Below are positions 23,352 through 30,167 of a stretch of DNA of 31,584 bases, in pieces; positions within the stretch are counted from its first letter, which is position 1; each line of letters begins with the position of its first letter. The notes beneath the pieces are model-generated. The model saw only the letters and a program-made list of their open reading frames with translations, made no database searches and was not told the origin of the DNA. Source of the DNA: an uncultured Oscillospiraceae bacterium (lineage in GTDB: Bacteria > Bacillota > Clostridia > Oscillospirales > Oscillospiraceae); the NCBI GenBank assembly GCA_934661735.1, contig CAKUJN010000015.1, positions 1-31,584 on the forward strand, given 5' to 3'. A program made the translations under genes and the position numbers.

Positions 23352-23591
23352 TTGTACCGGAAATATATTTCAGCCGTCGAGCCGCTTGCAGATTATATTT
23401 TGCAGGTTGATTATGTATCCGGCAGCCGTCTGCTTCTGGACATGAAGCCCTATCTGGACAGGCTCCGCTTCCGGCCGATCTCAGATCCCGACGTGTGGAA
23501 CAGCGCCGTGACCAATGGGATTTTTGTCCGGTTTGGGAATGTGGAGCTGAGCCACGATGAGATTCTCTCCATGGCAGAGCGGGAGCAGTGA
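23352..23591 (+). CDS. DUF2442-like small protein
   Basis: A 79-residue cytoplasmic protein with the pattern of DUF2442: an N-terminal strand pair (VEPLADYILQVDYVSGSRLLLDMKPYL), then LRFRPISDPDVWNSAVTNGIFVRFGNVELSHDEIL. The start is TTG at 23352, supported by AAGGAGG at 23337-23343 with an 8-nt spacing; no ATG fits. DUF2442 proteins often sit in small pairs with DUF4160 proteins and have no settled function; that partner is absent here. It precedes the first of two lipoprotein genes by 42 nt and may share their transcript. Confidence 0.72.
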   Translation: MYRKYISAVEPLADYILQVDYVSGSRLLLDMKPYLDRLRFRPISDPDVWNSAVTNGIFVRFGNVELSHDEILSMAEREQ

Positions 23592-23633
23592 CCGGATTAC
23601 ATGAATTGCGCACGAAATTGAGGAGGAAAAAAT

Positions 23634-25232
23634 ATGAAACCTATCAGAAAGCTGACGGCGGTGTTCCTGATCGCGGTGCTGTGCCTGCTTCTGACGGCAT
23701 GCGGCGAAAAGGCCGAGCCTGTAAACGTCATGCTGGCCAACCGCAGCGGACGGAATATTTCATCCATCAGCATCACGCCGGCGACCAGCACCGAGTGGGA
23801 CACGGAATATGTCGACGGCATGCTCCATGACGGCGTCAGCGTCGAGGCAAACCTCGGCGAATACAAGCCGTCCGAGCTTCCGATGTTCAACATTCTGGTC
23901 TATAACGACGAGGACTATATCCTGTATGACACCAGTGTCGATGAGATTGATTTCAACATCCACGACGGCGACTATATCGTATTCCTGCCGCCGGAGGAAT
24001 CGACCAGTATCGTGATCTGCGACGAGAGCGAATTCTATTCAATGTATGACAAATACGAATCGCAGGGCTTCGAGGACGCGGAGCTGAGCGGCGATATGCC
24101 CGAGGAGCAGGAGCAGACGCTGGATATTTCGGGCTATACCGGCTGCTGGAAGATGGAGGCTGCGCCGTTCTACTTCGTCATCAACGAGGATTTTGAGTGG
24201 ATTGCCATCAATCTCTATGGCGAGCAGGTCGGCCCAGGCTATGTCGTGGCCGAGGACGAGTGCGTCACGCTGTGCATGGAGGACGGCACCGAGCTGGTTT
24301 CGCTCTGGCAGACGGCCTATGGCGATCTGAGCGACGCGGGCGGCAACACGCTGGTGCCCATGGACTACATCATGCTTCTGCCGACGCCGGACGACGAGCT
24401 GAACCAGACGGCAAGCTTCCCCGACGGCGTTACAAATGTCACAATTGACTATCCCGTCCAGATGGAATCGCACGCGCAGCCGAACGTTTCGAACGCGCTG
24501 AGCTTCAACGCCATCATGGAGGACGGCACGGACGATTACTATTCGAACATCATGATCGCGTTCCAGCCGATTTCCGGCTTTGACCCCTACATGGAAAAGG
24601 GCGAGGCCACGGCAAAGCCGTATATGGTGAAAATGCTGGACGATTTCATGAACAGCATGTACGGCAGCTATCTGATCAAGTCCTTCGGCTCGGATTTCAA
24701 GGACAACGGCGACCACTACAGCCTGACCGGCTATATGTGGCTGGACGGCTCGGTATTCCCCGACGGCCCGTCCCAGCCGGTGCGCGGCTGCATGGAGGTC
24801 CGCTATTACGGCCCGACGGGCTATGCGCTGGTCGCGACGACCATCGCGCTGGAGGGCAGAATCCGCAACTATTTTGATATCTGCAACAACATGCTGGAGA
24901 CGATCTCCTACACCGCGGGCTGGAGCACCGCGCCGAAGCCCGTCCCCGCGCAGCCGACGTATTCCGGCGATACCGGAGACTACGGCACGCCATACTACTG
25001 GTACGACGAGGACGGCGACGTCTGGTACTGGAACGGCTATGAAAACGAATTCATCTCCTACGGCTCGGACGGCTACATCGACTCCGATTCCGGCGAGTAC
25101 ATGGAAAACAACGACGCGGGCTGGGACTATGACGACGAATACTACGACGACTACGACCCGTGGTCCGACCCAGGCGACGGATGGGATGATTACGCCTATG
25201 ACGACGAGGGCTGGGGCGACTACTTCGACTGA
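23634..25232 (+). CDS. Lipoprotein with Asp/Tyr/Trp-rich C-terminal tail, function unknown
   Basis: A 532-residue secreted lipoprotein; the signal peptide ends in lipobox LTAC (Cys about residue 23). An N-terminal beta-rich domain (about 28-140) begins VNVMLANRSGRNISSISITPA. A second module (about 160-230) reads YTGCWKMEAAPFYFVINEDFEW and resembles part of the next lipoprotein. A third domain (about 265-430) has a PsbP-like feel (FQPISGFDPYMEKGEA, then RYYGPTGYALVATTIALEGRIRNYFDICNNMLETI), but I cannot name the family. From about 436 the protein is almost only Asp, Tyr, Gly, Trp, Glu and Ser, with runs like YDDEYYDDYDPW. The ribosome binding site is GAGGAGG. The function is unknown; a surface role with metal or ligand binding by the acidic aromatic tail is speculative. 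Confidence 0.8.
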   Translation: MKPIRKLTAVFLIAVLCLLLTACGEKAEPVNVMLANRSGRNISSISITPATSTEWDTEYVDGMLHDGVSVEANLGEYKPSELPMFNILVYNDEDYILYDTSVDEIDFNIHDGDYIVFLPPEESTSIVICDESEFYSMYDKYESQGFEDAELSGDMPEEQEQTLDISGYTGCWKMEAAPFYFVINEDFEWIAINLYGEQVGPGYVVAEDECVTLCMEDGTELVSLWQTAYGDLSDAGGNTLVPMDYIMLLPTPDDELNQTASFPDGVTNVTIDYPVQMESHAQPNVSNALSFNAIMEDGTDDYYSNIMIAFQPISGFDPYMEKGEATAKPYMVKMLDDFMNSMYGSYLIKSFGSDFKDNGDHYSLTGYMWLDGSVFPDGPSQPVRGCMEVRYYGPTGYALVATTIALEGRIRNYFDICNNMLETISYTAGWSTAPKPVPAQPTYSGDTGDYGTPYYWYDEDGDVWYWNGYENEFISYGSDGYIDSDSGEYMENNDAGWDYDDEYYDDYDPWSDPGDGWDDYAYDDEGWGDYFD

Positions 25233-25249
25233 CCGGCAGGAGGGGCGAT

Positions 25250-26074
25250 ATGAACCGGAAACGCTGGATTGCGCTGCTGCTGGCGCTGGCGTGCCTGCTG
25301 CTGGCGGGCTGCCAGAAGCAGAGCGCGGAGGATTTGCAAACGCCGGACGATGAAAGCGACGTCGTCGGCGACGACTGGCGCACATGGGGCTGGATCAACG
25401 ACTGGGGCACCATTGTGGTGGACGGCGAGATGATCGACGTGCTGCTGTGCGTGTTTACACAGAACGCGGTTTTGTACTATGACGACGCGACACAGGTGGA
25501 ATTTGCGGATCTGCACTATCCGTATGAGCTGGCGGACGCGGAGGAGTCGTATGATTCGCTGACGCTGCTCGATCAGAACGGCGACGATGTGGAGGACATC
25601 CGGCTGGTGTTCATCCACGACGACGGGATGCAGACCGAGTTTATCTGGTGCTGGGACGACGGAGAGTACGTCTTTTCGCCGGAGCTGAGCGGCGAATCTG
25701 CCGCGGAATTTCCGCGCGGCACAATTGTCACGGAGGATATGAGCGAGGAGGAAACGCAGGAGGAGCCGGAGCTGACACCGGAGGAAGAAACGCGGCAGTT
25801 TGCGGGCTACTGGTACGCCGGAGAGGACATCTGGCTGTGGATCAATGAAAACGCGGGCTGGTGGGTCATTTCGGAAAACGGCGATATGATCGACAGGGGC
25901 GATTTTACCTTCGACGGCGAGGCGCTGTATCTCAACATGCTGGGCTACGGCTTTATCGGGCGGCTTCTGCCGCAGGAGGACGGAAGCCTGCTGGAGGAAA
26001 ACTCGGAGCTGGAATACGTCTGGGTTGCGGAGAGCGACGTACCGGAGGCTGTGCTGACGGCACCGCTGGAATAA
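25250..26074 (+). CDS. Lipoprotein related in part to its upstream neighbour, function unknown
   Basis: A 274-residue secreted lipoprotein with lipobox LLAGC (Cys about residue 21), preceded by GGAGGGG, 17 nt after the previous stop. An acidic N-terminal region has DDWRTWGWINDWGTIVVDGEMIDVLL and a middle part DDVEDIRLVFIHDDGMQTEFIWCWDDGEYVF. A Glu-rich linker (about 165-182) leads to FAGYWYAGEDIWLWINENAGWWVISENGD, which matches the Gly-x-Trp, INE and Trp spacing of the module in the first lipoprotein. The two genes are probably co-transcribed and may form a surface complex. I do not recognise a named family. Confidence 0.78.
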   Translation: MNRKRWIALLLALACLLLAGCQKQSAEDLQTPDDESDVVGDDWRTWGWINDWGTIVVDGEMIDVLLCVFTQNAVLYYDDATQVEFADLHYPYELADAEESYDSLTLLDQNGDDVEDIRLVFIHDDGMQTEFIWCWDDGEYVFSPELSGESAAEFPRGTIVTEDMSEEETQEEPELTPEEETRQFAGYWYAGEDIWLWINENAGWWVISENGDMIDRGDFTFDGEALYLNMLGYGFIGRLLPQEDGSLLEENSELEYVWVAESDVPEAVLTAPLE

Positions 26075-26095
26075 GCGGAAAAAAATGAAAAGACA

Positions 26096-26131
26096 AGCGC
26101 CGGAGAGAATCGGAAGATTCTCTCCGGCGCT
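26096..26131. terminator. Terminator between lipoprotein and threonine synthase genes
   Basis: A perfect 16-bp stem (26096-26111 with 26116-26131) has a GGAA loop and core GCGCCGGAGAGAATC. On the minus strand it is followed by TGTCTTTTCATTTTTTT, a good U-rich tail, so it mainly ends the threonine synthase transcript; the plus-strand tail is less U-rich. Confidence 0.8.
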
Positions 26132-26156
26132 GATTCTATGGAAGAAAAGCGGCAGA

Positions 26157-27398
26157 TTACTCCACGGTCACGCCGCGCTTTGTGAATTCCTCGACCATCA
26201 GGTCCAGATCGGGCTTGATGTTGATCGGCTCGCCGGCGGACTTGATGGCGTTTGCAACGTCCTTCAGGCCGTTGCCGGTCACGACGGAGACAACCGTCGC
26301 GTCATGCGGGATGAGACCTTCTTCGCACGCCTTTTTCAGCGCCGCGGTGCCGGTGACGCCGGCAGGCTCGCCGAATACGCCGCAGGTGCGGCCAAGGAGC
26401 TTCTGCGCGGCGAGAATTTCCTCGTCGGTCACATTGACGGCGATGCCGTTCGACTCACGGATGGCCATGAGCGCCTTGTCCGCGTTGCGCGGCACGCCGA
26501 CGGAAATGGAGTCGGCAATGGTGTTTTCCTCCATCGGCTCCCAGGGGCTGTTCTCCTGAATGGCGCGGTTGATGGGGTAGCAGCCGGTGGACTGCGCGGA
26601 GATCAGGCGCGGCAGCTTGTCGATAAAGCCGATGGCGTACAGATCCTTCAGACCCTTCCATACGCCGGCGATGGTGCAGCCGTCGCCGACGGAGATGGCC
26701 AGATAATCGGGCATCTGCCAGTCCAGCTGCTCGGCAATTTCCAGCGCGACGGTCTTTTTGCCCTCGGAGAGGTAGGGGTTGATGGCCGCGTTGCGGTTGT
26801 ACCAGCCCCACTTGTCGATGGCCTCGGCGGACATCTTGAAGGTTTCCTCATAGTTGCCCTTGACGGAGATGACGTTTGCGCCGAAAATCATCAGCTGCGC
26901 GACCTTGCCCTTCGGCGCGCGCTCGGGAACGAAAATGTAGGTTTTGAGGCCCGCCGCGGCGGCGTTGCCCGCAAGGCTGGACGCGGCGTTGCCGGTGGAC
27001 GAGCAGGCGATGATTTTTGCGCCCGCCTCCTGCGCTTTGGCGACGGCCATAGCCGATGCGCGGTCCTTCAGAGAGGCAGTGGGATTGATGCCGTCGTCCT
27101 TGACCCAGAGCTTTTTGATACCCAACTGCTCAGCCAGACGCGGCTCCTCATACAGCGGGCTCCAGCCCACGCGCAGCGGCGTGTCGGGCGTCGTCTCCTC
27201 GACGGGCAGCAGCTCGCGATAGCGCCACATGGTCGGATTTTTGCGGTTCCTCAGCGTCTCCTTGGTGAAGTGCGCCTTGATGTAGTCGTAGTCGTAGATA
27301 ATGTCCAGAATGCCGCCGCATTCGCAGTTGGTCAGATTCGGGACAGCCTCATATTCCTTGCCGCAGCGCACGCAGCGGCCGCATTTGACGTTTTTCAT
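26157..27398 (-). CDS. thrC: Threonine synthase
   Basis: A 413-residue PLP enzyme converting O-phospho-L-homoserine to L-threonine in the cytoplasm. It has the N-terminal zinc-ribbon-like cysteines of this branch (6, 9, 12, 25 and 27 in CGRCVRC and CECGG), the PLP lysine Lys111 in NPTASLKDRAS, the phosphate-binding CSSTGNAASSLAG and the C-terminal VVTGNGLKD. Length and motifs are complete. The start codon overlaps the stop of a ribbon-helix-helix gene (ATGA), and its ribosome binding site AAGGAGG lies inside that gene's last codons, so its translation is coupled to it. No other threonine pathway gene (homoserine dehydrogenase or kinase) is nearby. Threonine synthase is the most likely reading; related PLP lyases in catabolic clusters look similar. 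Confidence 0.88.
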   Translation of the reverse strand: MKNVKCGRCVRCGKEYEAVPNLTNCECGGILDIIYDYDYIKAHFTKETLRNRKNPTMWRYRELLPVEETTPDTPLRVGWSPLYEEPRLAEQLGIKKLWVKDDGINPTASLKDRASAMAVAKAQEAGAKIIACSSTGNAASSLAGNAAAAGLKTYIFVPERAPKGKVAQLMIFGANVISVKGNYEETFKMSAEAIDKWGWYNRNAAINPYLSEGKKTVALEIAEQLDWQMPDYLAISVGDGCTIAGVWKGLKDLYAIGFIDKLPRLISAQSTGCYPINRAIQENSPWEPMEENTIADSISVGVPRNADKALMAIRESNGIAVNVTDEEILAAQKLLGRTCGVFGEPAGVTGTAALKKACEEGLIPHDATVVSVVTGNGLKDVANAIKSAGEPINIKPDLDLMVEEFTKRGVTVE

Positions 27399-27571
27399 TC
27401 AGAATCCTCCTTCAAATTTTCCAGTGCCACACGAACAGCCTCCACAACGAATGCGGAAAAGGTACAGTCGGTTCCTTTGATTGCCCGTTCAATTTCGTCG
27501 ATGATATTGTTCGGAAATCGAATGCTTTTGTTGGTGGTAGGGGGAACGCTCGGAATTCTGAATTTTTTCAT
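27395..27571 (-). CDS. Small ribbon-helix-helix protein coupled to thrC
   Basis: A 58-residue putative DNA-binding protein of the Arc/MetJ-like fold: a short basic strand region (TTNKSIRFPNNIIDEIERAIKG) followed by DCTFSAFVVEAVRVALENLKED, matching beta-helix-helix with the SAFVVEAVR helix typical of the class. Similar small proteins occur in mobile elements and prophages of Clostridia. The ATG at 27571 has GAGG at 9 nt; in-frame starts exist upstream (27601, 27622) but lie within the promoter-like region. Its stop overlaps the thrC start by 4 nt. It probably binds the palindromes upstream of itself; a threonine link is inferred only from the coupling. Confidence 0.75.
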   Translation of the reverse strand: MKKFRIPSVPPTTNKSIRFPNNIIDEIERAIKGTDCTFSAFVVEAVRVALENLKEDSE

Positions 27572-27611
27572 TGCAATACGCCTCGCATGATATTCTGTCA
27601 TACAAATTGTA

Positions 27612-27640
27612 TTGCAATTCATGCGGGAAAATTGTAATAT
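27612..27640 (+). promoter_or_regulatory. Promoter of the 50-residue protein gene
   Basis: TTGCAA (27612-27617) and TAATAT (27635-27640) with a 17-bp spacer make a good vegetative promoter, with a leader of about 40 nt to the ATG at 27687. The opposite strand of the same stretch holds a TACAAT (27611-27606) that could serve as -10 for the ribbon-helix-helix gene, so divergent promoters would overlap. An odd-centred repeat ATACAA-A-TTGTAT lies at 27600-27612. Confidence 0.55.
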
Positions 27641-27647
27641 AAACGTA

Positions 27648-27659
27648 GCACAATTGTGC
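27648..27659. promoter_or_regulatory. 12-bp perfect palindrome in the divergent control region
   Basis: GCACAATTGTGC is a perfect palindrome just downstream of the plus-strand -10 box. With ATACAAATTGTAT nearby it gives repeated CAATT/AATTG half sites, an arrangement suited to a dimeric ribbon-helix-helix regulator. The binding partner is inferred. Confidence 0.4.
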
Positions 27660-27686
27660 GACGATTTTTGAAAGGGTGCATTCAGA

Positions 27687-27839
27687 ATGAACGAACTGCC
27701 CAGATGCTATACGGTTCTGTTTGAGGCGGTCGAACAGGCGATTCTTGCGATCAACGCGCAGAATTACGGCCTGGCGAGGCAATGCCTCATTCAGGGCCAA
27801 CAAAACGCAGAGGAGGCCCATCTTGCGGAAGATGAATAA
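27687..27839 (+). CDS. 50-residue small protein, function unknown
   Basis: A 50-residue protein beginning MNELPRCYTVLFEAVEQAI and ending in AEEAHLAEDE, predicted to be almost fully helical: an amphipathic helix (YTVLFEAVEQAILAINAQN) and a second helix (YGLARQCLIQGQQNAEEAHL). It has its own strong promoter (27612-27640), an AAAGGG upstream of the ATG and a good terminator starting at its stop codon, which supports it as a real gene despite its size. Similar short helical proteins are found in Clostridia mobile elements; the function is not known. It is divergent from the ribbon-helix-helix gene, so the two may be regulated together. Confidence 0.65.
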   Translation: MNELPRCYTVLFEAVEQAILAINAQNYGLARQCLIQGQQNAEEAHLAEDE

Positions 27840-27873
27840 TCGGGATGGGGCATTGACCCCACCCCGATTTTTT
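27838..27873 (+). terminator. Terminator of the 50-residue protein gene
   Basis: Arms AATCGGGATGGGG (27838-27850) and CCCCACCCCGATT (27857-27869), with one mismatch and a CATTGA loop, run into a T6 tract (27868-27873). The stem starts in the stop codon itself. In reverse it can also end the PLP enzyme transcript, which stops at 27897. Confidence 0.85.
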
Positions 27874-27896
27874 CGTTTTCAGTTCTTTATGACAAT

Positions 27897-29375
27897 TTAC
27901 AGCGCCTTGAGCAGGCCGACCTCGTCGTTGAACTCGTTGATCAGCTCGTCCAGCTCCTTTGCCTGTGCGTGAACGGCATCCCATGTATGCTCGACGTCGT
28001 ACCACTGGGCGTTGAGGTCCTCGACGGTCATGCCCTGCTGCTCGACCCAGGTGTAGTACTTCAGGTTGTGGACGCGCTTGCGCTCCGGATAGGTCAGCTC
28101 CAGCATGTTGTCGGTCTTGAGGCCCAGCATATGCAGGTTGTGATCCAGCTCGGCGGCCTGCGCGGTGTAAGCGCCGTACATCTCGTTCAGTTCTTCCACG
28201 CGGGACTTGTACATGACGGCGGAGTCGGTCAGGACGGTGACGACGACGTCGTTCTCGGTCAGCTCATAGAACTTTGCCATCTTGATGCAGCAAAGGACGT
28301 TGGCGATGCCGGAAATGCCCATCCATGTGAACTTTTCAATCTGCTCGTCGGACATGCCGAGCGCCTTGAGGTAAGCCTGGCCTTCCTTGCAGTTGAACAG
28401 GCGGAGCAGGCGCTGGGAATCCTCGTCGTCGATGTCGATGACCATGTCGGTGTTCTTGACATTGTGGACCCAGGGGATGTGCTTGTCGCCGATGCCCTCG
28501 ATGCGGTGGCCGCCGAAGCCGTTGTCAAGGATGGTCGGGCACTGAAGCGCTTCGCCGACGGCGAGCTTCATGCCGGGATAGCGCTCCTTGAGCAGGTCGC
28601 CCGCGGACATGGTGCCGGCGGAACCGGAGGTGAAGCAGGCACCGGCGAGTCTCTGGCCGGGCTTCTTCACGTTCTCAAACAGATCGCTCAGGGCGTAGCC
28701 GGTGACGTTGTAGTGCCACAGGGGGTTGCCCATCTCGGCGAACTGGTTGAAGATCATCATGCTGGGATCCTGCTTGAGCTCCCAGGTCTTGTCGAAGATC
28801 TCCTTGACGTTGGACTCGCAGCCCGGGGTGGCGATGATCTGGCCGGCGATGGTCTTCAGCCAGTCAAAGCGTTCCTTGGACATATCCTGCGGCAGGATGG
28901 CGACGGAGTCGCAGGCGAGGAGCTTCGAGTTGAACGCGCCGCCGCGGCAGTAGTTGCCGGTGGAGGGCCAAACGGCGTGATGATAGGTGGCGTCGAACTG
29001 GCCGGTCACGAGACGCGGGGCCAGGCAGCCGAAAGAAGCGCCGACCTTATGGCAGCCGGTCGGGAACCACTTGCCGGACATGGCGAGAATGCGGCACGGA
29101 ACGCCGGAAACGGAGGACGGGATCTCAACATAGTTCGGGGTCTTCTGGTACAGGCCGCCGGTCTCCTTGGCCTCGTTGTGCCAGCTGATACGGAACAGGT
29201 TGACGGGGTCAACGTCCCACAGGCCGGTGTGCGTCAGCTTTTCCTTGATCTTCTCGGGGATCAGGTCGGGGTTCTGCATCTGGGCGATGGTCGGGATGAT
29301 GATGTTGTTTTCCTTGGCCTTCTGGATGTTGTGGGCCAGGCCTTCGCGATTGATGGTCAGATCGATCTTGCTCAT
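27897..29375 (-). CDS. Fold-type II PLP-dependent enzyme of unknown reaction
   Basis: A 492-residue cytoplasmic enzyme with the layout of the tryptophan synthase beta/cysteine synthase superfamily. The PLP lysine is Lys110 in FPTGCHKVGASFG (an HK motif as in TrpB), the PLP contact loop is PSTGNYCRGG (138-141 STGN), and a phosphate-binding-like loop is SGSAGTMSAGD (about residue 260). It is much longer than cysteine synthase and does not carry threonine synthase or serine dehydratase signatures. The ATG has GGAGG upstream and overlaps the stop of the YheO/DauR-like regulator in ATGA. The neighbouring YgeY-like hydrolase and regulator suggest amino acid or ureido/diamino compound breakdown, but the reaction is unknown. 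Confidence 0.82.
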   Translation of the reverse strand: MSKIDLTINREGLAHNIQKAKENNIIIPTIAQMQNPDLIPEKIKEKLTHTGLWDVDPVNLFRISWHNEAKETGGLYQKTPNYVEIPSSVSGVPCRILAMSGKWFPTGCHKVGASFGCLAPRLVTGQFDATYHHAVWPSTGNYCRGGAFNSKLLACDSVAILPQDMSKERFDWLKTIAGQIIATPGCESNVKEIFDKTWELKQDPSMMIFNQFAEMGNPLWHYNVTGYALSDLFENVKKPGQRLAGACFTSGSAGTMSAGDLLKERYPGMKLAVGEALQCPTILDNGFGGHRIEGIGDKHIPWVHNVKNTDMVIDIDDEDSQRLLRLFNCKEGQAYLKALGMSDEQIEKFTWMGISGIANVLCCIKMAKFYELTENDVVVTVLTDSAVMYKSRVEELNEMYGAYTAQAAELDHNLHMLGLKTDNMLELTYPERKRVHNLKYYTWVEQQGMTVEDLNAQWYDVEHTWDAVHAQAKELDELINEFNDEVGLLKAL

Positions 29376-30028
29376 TGTTCGTTTGTTCCTCCTGTTTTAC
29401 TGTTGTCTAAGTATGAATAGAGCGTGTACTTGGAGATGCCGAAATGCTTGGCGATCTTATCGCCGGATTTAGTGATCAGAAGTGCGCCGGAATTACTGAG
29501 ATAGCGGATGGCCTTGACCTTGTCGTCCTTGGTCATGAGCGCGACGGGCTTTCCGACAAGCTCGTCCGCCTGCCGGATGAGGTCATCCAGCAGATCGGCC
29601 ACGTTGAGCGTGATGCGCTCCGGCTCGCGGCTGGCGTGCTGGTCGGCAGAAATAAAGTCGTGCAGAGAGTTTTCAAACAGCTGCATCATGGAAATGTCGT
29701 AGTTGATTCCAAGAATCCCCGTGACCTTTCCGTTTTCGTCCCGGATGTATACAGACGAGGATTTCAGGATCTTCCCGTCCTTTGTGCGCGTCAGATAGCC
29801 GAGCTGATCCTCTGCGTTATCGTCCTCATGGCCCAGCTGCTCCAGCACCACGTGCGACGGCCCGTCGCCGACCTTGCGGCCGGTCACATGACCGTTTTCG
29901 ATCGCCACGATCGAGGAATAGGTGCTCTTGCCGGAGAGCTCATGGAGCACGACCTCACAGTTGCTGCCGAACTGCGCCGCAATCGCCTTTGCGATCTGCT
30001 CAAGCAGTTCCAGTAATTTCGCGTCCAA
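29372..30028 (-). CDS. YheO/DauR-like PAS-HTH regulator
   Basis: A 218-residue transcriptional regulator. An N-terminal YheO-type PAS domain (about 8-120) reads GSNCEVVLHELSGKSTYSSIVAIENGHVTGRKVGDG, then ILKSSSVYIRDENGKVTGILGINYDI. A C-terminal HTH (about 165-205) has DKVKAIRYLSNSGALLITKSGDKIAKHFGISKYTLYSYL. Relatives include DauR, which controls D-arginine use in Pseudomonas. The start is TTG at 30028, supported by the perfect site GGAGGTGA 7 nt upstream and by the promoter at 30074-30102. It is translationally coupled to the PLP enzyme gene, which it very likely controls in response to that enzyme's substrate. Confidence 0.87.
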   Translation of the reverse strand: MDAKLLELLEQIAKAIAAQFGSNCEVVLHELSGKSTYSSIVAIENGHVTGRKVGDGPSHVVLEQLGHEDDNAEDQLGYLTRTKDGKILKSSSVYIRDENGKVTGILGINYDISMMQLFENSLHDFISADQHASREPERITLNVADLLDDLIRQADELVGKPVALMTKDDKVKAIRYLSNSGALLITKSGDKIAKHFGISKYTLYSYLDNSKTGGTNEQ

Positions 30029-30073
30029 TCTGCTATCACCTCCAAATTTAATACCCGAATGAAGTCTAAAGCT

Positions 30074-30102
30074 ATCATACCAGTATCAGAAGCAGATTGC
30101 AA
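30074..30102 (-). promoter_or_regulatory. Promoter of the DauR-like regulator and PLP enzyme genes
   Basis: Read on the minus strand, TTGCAA (30102-30097) and TATGAT (30079-30074) have a 17-bp spacer. The transcript would start near 30067 and carry a leader of about 39 nt with GGAGGTGA. The gap back to the hydrolase stop at 30168 is AT-rich and has small palindromes (CGCGAAATCGCG at 30152-30163), but no clear terminator. Confidence 0.7.
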
Positions 30103-30167
30103 GGAATTTTCAAAAATATTTTTAGGCTAACAAAAATTTTGTTGCTGTTTTCGCGAAATCGCGCGCC

